Assembly: GCA_004124385.1 (NCBI GenBank)
Contig: SCKN01000001.1
Coordinates: 182,606-246,605 of the forward strand
Source: Fidelibacterota bacterium
Lineage (GTDB): Bacteria > Fidelibacterota > Marinisomatia > Marinisomatales > TCS55
DNA: 64,000 nucleotides
Reading direction: 5' to 3'
The stretch's first letter is position 1. Each line of letters starts with the position of its first letter. Both the position numbers and the translations under genes were made by a program. Shown here piece by piece: positions 1 to 8,541 of the stretch. The notes beneath the pieces were generated by a model. That model did no database searches, was not told where the DNA came from, and saw only the letters and a program-made list of their open reading frames with translations.

Positions 1-1683
1 GCTATAATAGTATATCCCACTCGGCATGGGTGTTCCGTGAAAATTATTCCCTTCCCAGATAACACTATACTTTCCAGCTTTATGGAATCCTTTCGAAAGA
101 GTAATTACTTCTGAACCAAGAATATCATAAATAGTTAATTTTATATTACAATTCTCATGAATTGAATATAAAATATTCGTCACCCCATTAAATGGATTTG
201 GAAAGTTCTGTTCCACTGAAAAATAATTAGGAGTTTGCATAGATTGGGAAATTGTGACTGTCGTATTATCCCGTTGTACCGTTATCCTGTAAAGTCTATA
301 AGGTAATGTATTGTACGAATCAAATTCATAAAATGTAACGGTCACGCTTTTAATGTCGTTTTCAGTATTAACTTCGGCCAAACCATATACAGAAGGGTAT
401 CCTAATTCATCTCTGAAAATTTCAAAAGAGTAAAAAGGATTATTCTGATTTTCTTGATTGAGTGCATGCCCCGTTGCTCTATTGTAATGAAAAGGTGAAG
501 ATGAAAAATCAAACACAGCCGAGCCTAAATCTGATAAGGAATACACAATGGATGAATCTGTTTGTGAAATAGAATTCAATGGAGCGTCCCAATTTAGAAT
601 ATGACTGCTGGGGAAATGTTGATCGCCGGAAAAAACCAAAACACCATAAATCTGATTATTTTCAATAAAGGAGAGAATAGTATTTCGCTCAAATGTATAT
701 CCCATCCAACTATCATATCCATCTTGGCCAGAAGATGTATCACCACCATAATCATTCATTGAAACACTTGATATTATTAATTTAAACGGTGCTGTTGATA
801 GAACCAATCCATTCAATAACCAGGAGAGTTGTTCTGCACCAAGCATTGTTTTATTGTCATCATCATTTTCATCCATAGGCGACCTATACCAACGTGTGTC
901 AAGAACAAATACATCAACATCCGCTATCTTAAACTGATAATATATACCTTCATCTTCTACTTGATATGGGTAGATAGGGTAAGTTTCTTTAAAAACTTTC
1001 TTCGTTTCTTCTTTATAAATATAAGTGCTATCAGCGTTATCCTGACCGTAATCGTGATCATCCCAAGTTGCTATTATGGGAATAGTGCTGCTCATTGATT
1101 GAAAATGTTCATCGAAATTCCGTCCATATTTATTCCTTAACGCGGGTACCACAGAATAGGATGGACCTGTATTAATATTGCCGTCATAATCCGCATAAAT
1201 TTGATCTCCGAGCAAAGCGACAAACGTAGGAGATATATTTGGAATATAATTAAAAACATTGTGGGGTAAATGATTTTCCCTGAAACAGGCTGAAAAAACA
1301 AAACTAAACTCTCCGGGTTCTGATTGTTCCGGGAATGTTGAAAATGACGACCAGTCAGAATTGTTGCCACCAGAAAAAATAACTCGGTATGTATAATCAG
1401 AATTATAATTAATATCATTCAGGATTAGACTTTTTGTTAGGTCATCGCTATAAGATAAATATTCCCAATCGCTAAAAATTGAAACTGAATCATTTCCTTC
1501 AAAATACTCAATTTGAATGTTCCCGGGTGACGTGCCTTTAACCTTTATTGGAACCTGATTATCTTGGATGAGTCCAACGATTGGAAGCCGTGATAGATCA
1601 TTCCTTGCATTTGCAGATACTTTGTCTTGTATTGAATGTGTAAGGAGCATAACTACTATTATATGATAAAAATTCCTTTCCAT
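1..1683 (-). CDS. PhoD-like metallophosphatase with T9SS sorting domain (3' end off window)
   Basis: The reading frame is open from an ATG at 1683 to the left edge, 561 codons without a stop, so the C-terminus is missing. A hydrophobic N-terminus suggests export. The body carries PhoD-family marks in order: FSACF, LLGDQIYADYDG, ATWDDHDYGQDN, VFVLDTRWYRSP and LVFSGDQHF, the Asp/His clusters that bind the metal centre. PhoD enzymes cleave phosphomonoesters and phosphodiesters outside the cytoplasm. The last ~90 visible residues resemble a T9SS type A sorting domain (NYFSVEQNFPNPFNG, then PSGIYYYS), so the enzyme is probably secreted or anchored at the outer surface. It begins 13 bases after a flavoprotein gene in a glycerol-3-phosphate operon, which suggests it releases substrate for that pathway. 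Family call is strong; substrate is inference. Confidence 0.85.
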   Translation of the reverse strand, partial: MERNFYHIIVVMLLTHSIQDKVSANARNDLSRLPIVGLIQDNQVPIKVKGTSPGNIQIEYFEGNDSVSIFSDWEYLSYSDDLTKSLILNDINYNSDYTYRVIFSGGNNSDWSSFSTFPEQSEPGEFSFVFSACFRENHLPHNVFNYIPNISPTFVALLGDQIYADYDGNINTGPSYSVVPALRNKYGRNFDEHFQSMSSTIPIIATWDDHDYGQDNADSTYIYKEETKKVFKETYPIYPYQVEDEGIYYQFKIADVDVFVLDTRWYRSPMDENDDDNKTMLGAEQLSWLLNGLVLSTAPFKLIISSVSMNDYGGDTSSGQDGYDSWMGYTFERNTILSFIENNQIYGVLVFSGDQHFPSSHILNWDAPLNSISQTDSSIVYSLSDLGSAVFDFSSSPFHYNRATGHALNQENQNNPFYSFEIFRDELGYPSVYGLAEVNTENDIKSVTVTFYEFDSYNTLPYRLYRITVQRDNTTVTISQSMQTPNYFSVEQNFPNPFNGVTNILYSIHENCNIKLTIYDILGSEVITLSKGFHKAGKYSVIWEGNNFHGTPMPSGIYYYS

Positions 1684-1696
1684 TCTATACAGTCAA

Positions 1697-2680
1697 TTAT
1701 ATGGATTTAGAAAGATAATTCATCACCGATCGAGCAACACGTCGACCATTAAAATAGCACCATTCAGCACCACGAAAGCCACCGAGCATGTTACCCGCTG
1801 AAAACCACCCTGATTCAGACATTTGGTAATCCCGCCCGATTACAGGTTTTCTGGAAGGTAATTCAATTTTTAATTTCCCCAATAGAGCCAATTCGCTATT
1901 GGGAATAAGTTCGCCACAAACCACAATACCATCGCAGGGTAAAATATCGCCATCTTTGGATAATCTTATGCCCGTAGCTGTTTTGGATCCCATTACTTCT
2001 ACCGATTTTACATTCACAGCTCTGAACCTGGGTTTGCTCCAAATCCGGAAATAGAGCCGTTCAAAAAATGAACATTCCGGACGATGTTGTTTATCCATAA
2101 TTATTGCATCTTCTGCACCGGCAACTTTTAATTTTGCAGCGGCAGCGTAACCAATTAAGTCTGATCCAATGATGACAGGATTGCGCATAGGTAATAAACC
2201 GTTGCCATCTATAAGTTGTAGTAATTGTTTGGTGAAAAACACTCGTATGGGTCTTGTGCCTGTCATCCATCCGCGTTCCGATAATGTTTTTTCTCGTGAT
2301 CCGCAAGCCATGATAACTGCATCAGCCGTAAAACTTATTTCTCCTTTATCAGGATTCATCAAAGTGATCTCTTTTTTGCTAGCTTCAATCTTTAGAACTT
2401 GACTATTCAGCCACACTTCCACATCCGTTTTGGCTAACTTTTTTTTAAGAAAATTGGCATATTCTTCCCCAAAAACTGGAATACCACCGCGTGACCATCT
2501 AATGAAGGTGCGTACTCCACCCTTCTTTTTTTTGTATAGAGAAGGTACTCCACCAATATTATCACTTCGTTCAATCAACGCTACGGTTGTGATTCCTTGT
2601 TTAGATAATGCAATTGCCGCTCCTATGCCGGCAGGTCCAGCGCCAATGATGACAACTCTAAAATGATTTGTTGATTTCAT
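1697..2680 (-). CDS. FAD-dependent NAD(P)-disulfide-type oxidoreductase, GlpB-like partner
   Basis: A 327-residue two-dinucleotide-binding-domain flavoprotein. The FAD site VVIIGAGPAGIGAA lies at residues 8-22 and a second Rossmann motif (PVIIGSDLIGYAAAAKL) near residue 170. A late GWFSAGNMLGG motif matches the FAD-contacting end of this superfamily. No redox-active CxxC disulfide is seen, so it resembles the small flavoproteins found beside anaerobic-type glycerol-3-phosphate dehydrogenases, which pass electrons onward. Its ATG at 2680 lies inside the end of the upstream dehydrogenase gene (23-base overlap), a strong sign of coupled translation and a joint complex. Exact electron acceptor is unknown. 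Confidence 0.75.
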   Translation of the reverse strand: MKSTNHFRVVIIGAGPAGIGAAIALSKQGITTVALIERSDNIGGVPSLYKKKKGGVRTFIRWSRGGIPVFGEEYANFLKKKLAKTDVEVWLNSQVLKIEASKKEITLMNPDKGEISFTADAVIMACGSREKTLSERGWMTGTRPIRVFFTKQLLQLIDGNGLLPMRNPVIIGSDLIGYAAAAKLKVAGAEDAIIMDKQHRPECSFFERLYFRIWSKPRFRAVNVKSVEVMGSKTATGIRLSKDGDILPCDGIVVCGELIPNSELALLGKLKIELPSRKPVIGRDYQMSESGWFSAGNMLGGFRGAEWCYFNGRRVARSVMNYLSKSI

Positions 2681-4238
2681 CTATATCTTTATTTTTCATC
2701 ATTTGAGTATTAGAAATTATTTCACTTCCTGGTCCACGTTTAGTAATCTTGTTCAAAGGGATGTCACAGTGTTTGGAAATAATTTCAGCAACATTTATTT
2801 GACAATCAAAACCTTGGCATCGTCCCATTTGTGCGCGAGTTCTACGTTTAATTGAATCAAGACTTACTGGTTTTAGGGGCGAATCTAAATGATCAATAAT
2901 TTCGCCACGTGAAATTTGTTCGCAAAAGCATACAACTCTCCCATAGTCCGAATCTTTTTCAACTATTTTACCATTTGAATAGGGTTGTTTCCACCATCCG
3001 GGCCAACTGCTTTCCGGTCTGCTATCAATAGTAGTGATATCCTTTTCAAGATGTAAACCACATTTATTGCTTAATTCTTTTACCAAGTAATCAGCTAAAG
3101 TGGGTGAAGATGTAATCCCAGTGGAACGGATTCCGGAAACCGTCAATATACCAGGGTGTCCATCATGACAACGAATCCAATAGCTTCCCTGACTACAATT
3201 ACAACGCACTCCGGCAAAATTACTAATTACAGGTTGTTTTTTTAATTCTGGATATAATTTTGATGCCCCATCTAATAATGACTGAAGTTTTTCAATGGTC
3301 GTGCCGGTTATTGAATTATCACCATGCGAAAAATCTTCTGCCGTCGGACCTGCCATTAGGTTACCGAAAATCGTAGGAATAACCAGGACACCTTTTGTTT
3401 CATTGGTAGGAACTGGGAGTAAAATGTGGTTTATGTTCATTCGGCTATATTTATCAAATACCAGAAATTGACCACGCCTAGGATTTGTATCAAATGATTC
3501 CCCATTGTAAAGTTTTGCCAATTTTTCACTACCTAGCCCTGCTACATTTACAATAATATTAGTATTAATCTTGATACCAGATCTGGTAACGAGTTTTTTT
3601 ACATTTTCGTTTGCATTTTCAATGCCAATTATTTCTGTACCAAATATTATATCAACACCATTGGATAAAGCAATTTCGGAATAAGCAATCGAAGCTGAGA
3701 ATGGGTCAACAATCGATTCCCTTGGTATTAGGATGCCACCTAAAGCTTCATCAGTAATTTTTGGTTCAATTTCTCGTAATTGTTTTGGGTCCAATAATTG
3801 AATATCGGTAACACCATTTTTTATAGCTTTATCATAAATATTTTTTAATTGTTTTTTCTGTTCATCATTGATAGCTATTAACAATGCACCGCATTCTTCA
3901 AAAGGTATTTTTAATTTTTTTGCTAATTCTGGCCATTCTCTGGATGCTTTGGTAACAAGTGTTGATTCAATTGAATCAACTGGTGTATCGAAGCCTGTAT
4001 GAATTATGGCACTACTTCCTTTACTGGTTGCTTCTCCAACATCATAATTTTTGTCAAGTAAGAGTATTTTCAACTTATACATAGATAATTTATATGCTAA
4101 TGCGCATCCAACTATACCTGCACCAATAATAGCCACATCATATGGTGCATTTCCCAATTGAGATGAATCATTGAATTTTAATGATTCATCAAAACCATCC
4201 TCTGGCCAATTATATAGGAGTTTCCCCTGTGTCTTCAT
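2658..4238 (-). CDS. GlpA-like glycerol-3-phosphate dehydrogenase with C-terminal BFD [2Fe-2S] domain
   Basis: A 526-residue FAD-dependent oxidoreductase of the DAO superfamily. The FAD-binding motif DVAIIGAGIVGCALAYKL is near residues 35-52 and the substrate-domain features (GSSAIIHTGFD) follow. Residues ~445-505 form a BFD-like [2Fe-2S] domain with the spaced cysteines CFCEQ and CQGFDC. This matches GlpA-type enzymes that oxidise glycerol-3-phosphate to dihydroxyacetone phosphate. It sits 18 bases after a GlpT-like transporter gene and overlaps a second flavoprotein gene, giving a compact uptake-and-oxidation operon. No separate GlpC-like membrane iron-sulfur subunit follows. An alternative is another 2-hydroxyacid oxidase, such as L-2-hydroxyglutarate oxidase, but the transporter context favours glycerol-3-phosphate. 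Confidence 0.75.
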   Translation of the reverse strand: MKTQGKLLYNWPEDGFDESLKFNDSSQLGNAPYDVAIIGAGIVGCALAYKLSMYKLKILLLDKNYDVGEATSKGSSAIIHTGFDTPVDSIESTLVTKASREWPELAKKLKIPFEECGALLIAINDEQKKQLKNIYDKAIKNGVTDIQLLDPKQLREIEPKITDEALGGILIPRESIVDPFSASIAYSEIALSNGVDIIFGTEIIGIENANENVKKLVTRSGIKINTNIIVNVAGLGSEKLAKLYNGESFDTNPRRGQFLVFDKYSRMNINHILLPVPTNETKGVLVIPTIFGNLMAGPTAEDFSHGDNSITGTTIEKLQSLLDGASKLYPELKKQPVISNFAGVRCNCSQGSYWIRCHDGHPGILTVSGIRSTGITSSPTLADYLVKELSNKCGLHLEKDITTIDSRPESSWPGWWKQPYSNGKIVEKDSDYGRVVCFCEQISRGEIIDHLDSPLKPVSLDSIKRRTRAQMGRCQGFDCQINVAEIISKHCDIPLNKITKRGPGSEIISNTQMMKNKDIDEINKSF

Positions 4239-4256
4239 TTTTAGAGTAACAATTCC

Positions 4257-5573
4257 TTATTGATTATGAGTCTTTACGCCGTGGTTTTTCGGGAGTGCAT
4301 TCCATTTTGTAATCATAAGGAGACCTGCAATCAATGCCGATCCTGCCATTAATGTAAAAACACCATCCCAACCCCAAGAATCCTTAAAAAATCCGGGAAT
4401 GGTACCACCAACAATTGCACCAATGGACCCCATTCCATTTATTAAACCTGATGACGTTGACGCACCTTTACGAGTACCAAAATCGACTGCTGCAGTCGCG
4501 CTAACTAGAGAATCTGGACCATAAATCAAAAAGCCAATCAGAAAAAGAACTCCTGCTGAAACTAGGCTACTACCTCCAGAGACAAGGCTATTGAAAAAGT
4601 ATAAGAGTATTGCCAACAATAGCATAGAAATAGCACTATAGGGCATTCTTCGAGATTGAAAAAGTTTATCTGACGCGTAACCACCCGCTAAAACGGAAAA
4701 TGGACCCGCCAGAAAAAATGCGCCATTAATAAATGCGGATTCTGCCATCCCAGTTCCTAAAGTTTCACTGACAAATAATGGTCCCCAAAATAGTATGGCA
4801 TAGCGTGTGGGTTTTAAAAAAAAGTACATAGCTCCTAAAAGAATAACCATGGGATCTTTAATTATGTTCAGGGTCATCTGCCAGGATCCTTCGCCAGGCT
4901 CATCATCTTGAACTATTGTGACTGATTCTTGATGATATTCTTCAATTGTGGGCAAACCAACATCCTCAGGTTTGTTTTTTTGAATGAAATAAAAAAGAGC
5001 CAGGACACCCAGCAATACAATTGCTGGCATATAAAAGGCGAATCTCCAATCTAAAAAATAGGAGGCAGCTAAGCCTGCGAGTGGAGCACCAATTAGTCCT
5101 CCAATAGTGTAATTAGTTGCCCACCAACCCATCACGACACCGCGCTCCCGTAATGAAAACCAGTTGGAAACATTTTTAGCCAGGGGTGCCCAGCCAGTTG
5201 ATTGACTTAAACCTTGCATCAAAGCAAAGACACCAAACGCCAGCATAATGGATGAGACACCCATAGCAAAACCGGCAATAATCGATGCAGTAAGTCCTCC
5301 AAGAACTATTTTACGGGTTCCCACCTTATCACCAAGATACCCCCATACAAACTGCCCAATTGCGTACCCAATAAGATAGATGCCGTCAATTATCCCCATT
5401 TGTTCACTACTCATGGTAATATTCGGATCATCTGAAATTCCAATTTTTGCAACAGCAAATGATGCTCTTGTTAAATAAAATCCTGCATAGGCAAGCCAAG
5501 TAATACCAAAAATTTTATATCTCCATAACTCAAATGTTGGATTTTTTTGATAATCGATGTTCGAGGTTGTCAA
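4257..5573 (-). CDS. glpT: MFS organophosphate transporter, GlpT-like
   Basis: A 438-residue major-facilitator protein with about 12 hydrophobic segments and the loop signature GYLGDKVGTRKIVLGG after the second pair of helices. The N-terminal pattern (WLAYAGFYLTRASFAVAK) is typical of the organophosphate:phosphate antiporter family, which includes GlpT and UhpT. It would import glycerol-3-phosphate or a similar ester in exchange for phosphate. The start is TTG at 5573, preceded at a good distance by AAGGAG; the nearby ATG at 5578 is out of frame and stops at once. It leads the operon containing the GlpA-like and GlpB-like flavoproteins. Family is firm; exact substrate is inferred from neighbours. 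Confidence 0.75.
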   Translation of the reverse strand: MTTSNIDYQKNPTFELWRYKIFGITWLAYAGFYLTRASFAVAKIGISDDPNITMSSEQMGIIDGIYLIGYAIGQFVWGYLGDKVGTRKIVLGGLTASIIAGFAMGVSSIMLAFGVFALMQGLSQSTGWAPLAKNVSNWFSLRERGVVMGWWATNYTIGGLIGAPLAGLAASYFLDWRFAFYMPAIVLLGVLALFYFIQKNKPEDVGLPTIEEYHQESVTIVQDDEPGEGSWQMTLNIIKDPMVILLGAMYFFLKPTRYAILFWGPLFVSETLGTGMAESAFINGAFFLAGPFSVLAGGYASDKLFQSRRMPYSAISMLLLAILLYFFNSLVSGGSSLVSAGVLFLIGFLIYGPDSLVSATAAVDFGTRKGASTSSGLINGMGSIGAIVGGTIPGFFKDSWGWDGVFTLMAGSALIAGLLMITKWNALPKNHGVKTHNQ

Positions 5574-5613
5574 TTCATTTTCTCCTTAATTTTGATAAGC
5601 GGGTTAAATAGCC

Positions 5614-7206
5614 TTAAAAGCCCCATGCAGAGTCAACAATAGGAACAGCCATTCTGTCGGTATTGCCCTTAAACACAAACAGACTTGCCCAGCGTGATTT
5701 CTTGAAATCTGTCACGACAACGGTATCCAGTACCGCTTGATAAATTTTAACTGTATTCACCTTCTCGAGCATTTGAATCTTTTTTTTCAGAAGCAAATGT
5801 GCTTGTTCAAAATAAGCGTGTTGTTTTGCCTGGTTAGCAATATTGGTAAATACAGGCTCCATGCCATTGACAGTTTTATACCGAGACTTGTTATTCCTGA
5901 AATATTCCTGCACACCCAAGTCATCAATAGTAATACTTTTCGTATAGTAACGCCGGCTTTCCTCATAAACCCATTTATTACGCCATGCTTGTAATTGATT
6001 TTCAACAGCAAATGATTTATGTAATCCTTGTGCAATAGCTTCTTTAGCAAATAAGTAGTTTCGAACATTGAGGGCAATTTGGCGCTGTAGTTGCTTGCGT
6101 AGCTGCTGTTTGGCTGAATATTCAGCTGTAATGGAAGCTGGGTCAATCCGGTTGATGATTTCTTTTAGCGAGAACTGTCCACCTTCAAAAGTAATCAACG
6201 AATTTTCCATTTTCCTCTTCAATTCCCATAATGCAGGTTCTGTTTTACCTGCATTTTCAATTGCGCTGGAGAAGGTACCTGAGTTATTGTTTTGTTGTTT
6301 CCATTCAGATAATGCATTCCATAATATTTGAAATTCTTTTCCTTTTGTAACAATATTCTTTTGTGTCATAAACGCCGCAGTATAGCTTATTGTCTTTTCT
6401 TGCAGTTGGCTATAAAAAAGAATTTGTTCATATCGTTTATATGTATTTTGATAGTCGAAATCTGATATACCGCCTCTCCGAATATCTGTAATCTGGAATA
6501 AATAATATGCTTTATTTAATTCAACAGGTTTTGAAATTTCTCCGATTTGCAAATTTTTAATGGCCTCCAGCAGTTCGGCGGGAACATCCATCCAAGTCAA
6601 GTAGTCTGTCTCAAAATCTTTTAGCTGATAGGGTATTTCAGGATTATTGGTGATGATTTTTTGTACTACATCTGTGTAACCCTGCTCCTGCATCAATTGG
6701 TAAACATTTTCCGCAATATCCAGATTCGGTTCTGCCCAGTATCGAAGTTTCCATCGAATTTTTGATTTCATTACAGCTTGTTTTACTTCTTCAGGGGAAA
6801 TTTGTACTGTTTCTTCAACTTCTTTTTTAACGAGCTCTTCCACCAACAATTCTTCCAACAGTGACTGCTCGAGGTTTTGAACAAGGTCTGTTTTGTCCAG
6901 ACCTAACCGATACCCCTCGATGGATAATAATGTTTCATTTATCATATATTTTAAATAAGAGGCCTTTTTGTCCGGGCTCTCTTTTAGATGAGCAAATCCA
7001 AATTCATAATTAAGTTGAAATTCTCGGGCTGTTATATCATGGTTTCCAACACGAGCAACAATACCAGATTCAGGGGCAATTTCTTTTCTGTCACAACCAA
7101 TGCAAAAAATAAAAAAAACAATAACTATCAGAGTGCTTTGCAAAACCTGATGTGTGAAGGAAAAAGATGTAAAATTTTTCTGGATAAGGCAGGAAAAACA
7201 GTCCAT
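5614..7206 (-). CDS. SurA/PpiC-like peptidyl-prolyl isomerase lipoprotein
   Basis: A predicted periplasmic lipoprotein: a hydrophobic stretch ends in the lipobox FCIGC. The mature part begins like SurA/PrsA chaperones (ARVGNHDITAREFQLNYEF), with helical N-terminal segments. A parvulin-like domain follows (about residues 150-270 of the mature protein, including a pattern like LQIGEISKPVELNKAYYLFQ). A long helical C-terminal half is less recognisable. Such proteins help outer-membrane barrels fold, which fits the neighbouring PorV-like and TonB-receptor genes. The frame is open upstream to a GTG at 7356; I chose the ATG at 7206 because it puts a plausible signal sequence before the lipobox, but the start is uncertain. 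Confidence 0.65.
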   Translation of the reverse strand: MDCFSCLIQKNFTSFSFTHQVLQSTLIVIVFFIFCIGCDRKEIAPESGIVARVGNHDITAREFQLNYEFGFAHLKESPDKKASYLKYMINETLLSIEGYRLGLDKTDLVQNLEQSLLEELLVEELVKKEVEETVQISPEEVKQAVMKSKIRWKLRYWAEPNLDIAENVYQLMQEQGYTDVVQKIITNNPEIPYQLKDFETDYLTWMDVPAELLEAIKNLQIGEISKPVELNKAYYLFQITDIRRGGISDFDYQNTYKRYEQILFYSQLQEKTISYTAAFMTQKNIVTKGKEFQILWNALSEWKQQNNNSGTFSSAIENAGKTEPALWELKRKMENSLITFEGGQFSLKEIINRIDPASITAEYSAKQQLRKQLQRQIALNVRNYLFAKEAIAQGLHKSFAVENQLQAWRNKWVYEESRRYYTKSITIDDLGVQEYFRNNKSRYKTVNGMEPVFTNIANQAKQHAYFEQAHLLLKKKIQMLEKVNTVKIYQAVLDTVVVTDFKKSRWASLFVFKGNTDRMAVPIVDSAWGF

Positions 7207-7375
7207 AGCGGGGCTATGGACAAGTTTTCTAACGAAAAGCAGACGAATTTTAGACATTTTAATTTGTGCAATAGGTTTTGCAAAACCCTCTATAAGTAAT
7301 TTTGGCAACATAATTCCTATTCTTCGTCCATGTCCAATGCGATCTACGTTGGTCACTTGGAACTTATTTAGTTGA

Positions 7376-8437
7376 TCAAAACATCAGACCGAGACTTAAG
7401 TTGTGAACTTCGTTCAGTACTCCCCAGTCCACGTAGGCATAGTCAAGTGTCAATTTGCCCCCACCTATTTTACGCGTCACCACGCCTGCACCTAAACTGA
7501 GCCCAGAAACATGATCTCTTAAAAAGAGTGATTTATACCCCGCTCTAATACTAATCATTTTCAGTAATACTATTTCCAGTCCCATGTTTACTCTCTCGTT
7601 GTCATTGCTTGGATGGAGAAAATCAGTCGCGATGGTAATCTGGCTATTATCATTAAAAAATGAACGGGTATAAGACAAGCCCAAACGCGCTATTAGCGGC
7701 AGGTCGAAAGCATCGGTTTGGTAATTTACATTAATGTTGTCAACGCCGTAATTAGCGCCGTCCGGATCCAGAACATTTATCAAGTCACGACCGCTCATTT
7801 TTAATGAACTACCAAAATTAGATATGCTGACACCCATGCGCAGTCCATCCCATTGGGTGATATACAAGGCGCCTAAATCCAGTGCAAAACCATCCGCCGA
7901 CGTATGCCAGATCTGCTGGCGAATGTATTTACCATTGAAGCCAAAGGTGAAACGATTTGTCAAGTTGATGGCTAACGTCACTCCTATAGCAATGTCCTGT
8001 GCACCGTAAAATTCACCGGTTCCCTGTTCTTGCCCCACGAGTCTTACCGGTTGCTCATCCATCCCGAAACTAATCACATTTAACCCAATGGCTCCTCGAC
8101 CTGGTATAGGAGCAACAAAACCGGCAAAAATGTAACGGGTATCAATGAACCAATCGACATAGGTGAAATTCACCTCCAAACCTGTTACTCGTCCTATCCC
8201 AGCTGAATTCCAATACATCGCCGTTACACCCTGAGCCAGTGATACAACTGCTTCCCCTAAACCTGCCGCTCGAGCGCCCACACCCATCTCCAAAAAAGAT
8301 GCAGCACTGGTTCCAACATTTGAAATACTTTGACTACGAATATTAGCGTTGAATATTAGACAAAAGAATAACATCATAACCAGGATTTTCCGGTTCACGA
8401 ATAAACGTCTTGTTCGACCAAATTTAACGCAATTCAT
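7376..8437 (-). CDS. PorV/PorQ-family outer-membrane beta-barrel protein
   Basis: A secreted protein of about 353 residues with a basic n-region, a hydrophobic segment and a cleavage region near IRSQS. The mature N-terminus (SAASFLEMGVGARAAGLGEA) and the nearby MYWNSAGIG motif are hallmarks of the PorV/PorQ family. These barrels carry or shuttle T9SS substrates at the outer membrane, or act in fatty-acid-transporter-like roles. Alternating hydrophobic strands continue to the aromatic C-terminus (LSLGLMF). The frame extends to a TTG at 8488, but the ATG at 8437 gives a better signal peptide. Its position just after two genes for T9SS-tailed proteins supports a role in their surface delivery; that role is inferred. 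Confidence 0.8.
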   Translation of the reverse strand: MNCVKFGRTRRLFVNRKILVMMLFFCLIFNANIRSQSISNVGTSAASFLEMGVGARAAGLGEAVVSLAQGVTAMYWNSAGIGRVTGLEVNFTYVDWFIDTRYIFAGFVAPIPGRGAIGLNVISFGMDEQPVRLVGQEQGTGEFYGAQDIAIGVTLAINLTNRFTFGFNGKYIRQQIWHTSADGFALDLGALYITQWDGLRMGVSISNFGSSLKMSGRDLINVLDPDGANYGVDNINVNYQTDAFDLPLIARLGLSYTRSFFNDNSQITIATDFLHPSNDNERVNMGLEIVLLKMISIRAGYKSLFLRDHVSGLSLGAGVVTRKIGGGKLTLDYAYVDWGVLNEVHNLSLGLMF

Positions 8438-8541
8438 GGGCTGGCACGTATTGGATTGTAAGAAACAATTTTCCTCTGAAAAATTCAATTCACGTTCCTT
8501 TTTAACTATTATTCTTTGAAATATAAATATTCATCAGGTTA

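Noticed and set aside
829..1098. Plus-strand open frame of about 89 codons
   Set aside because: It lies opposite the PhoD-like gene, is low in complexity, and has no family motif.
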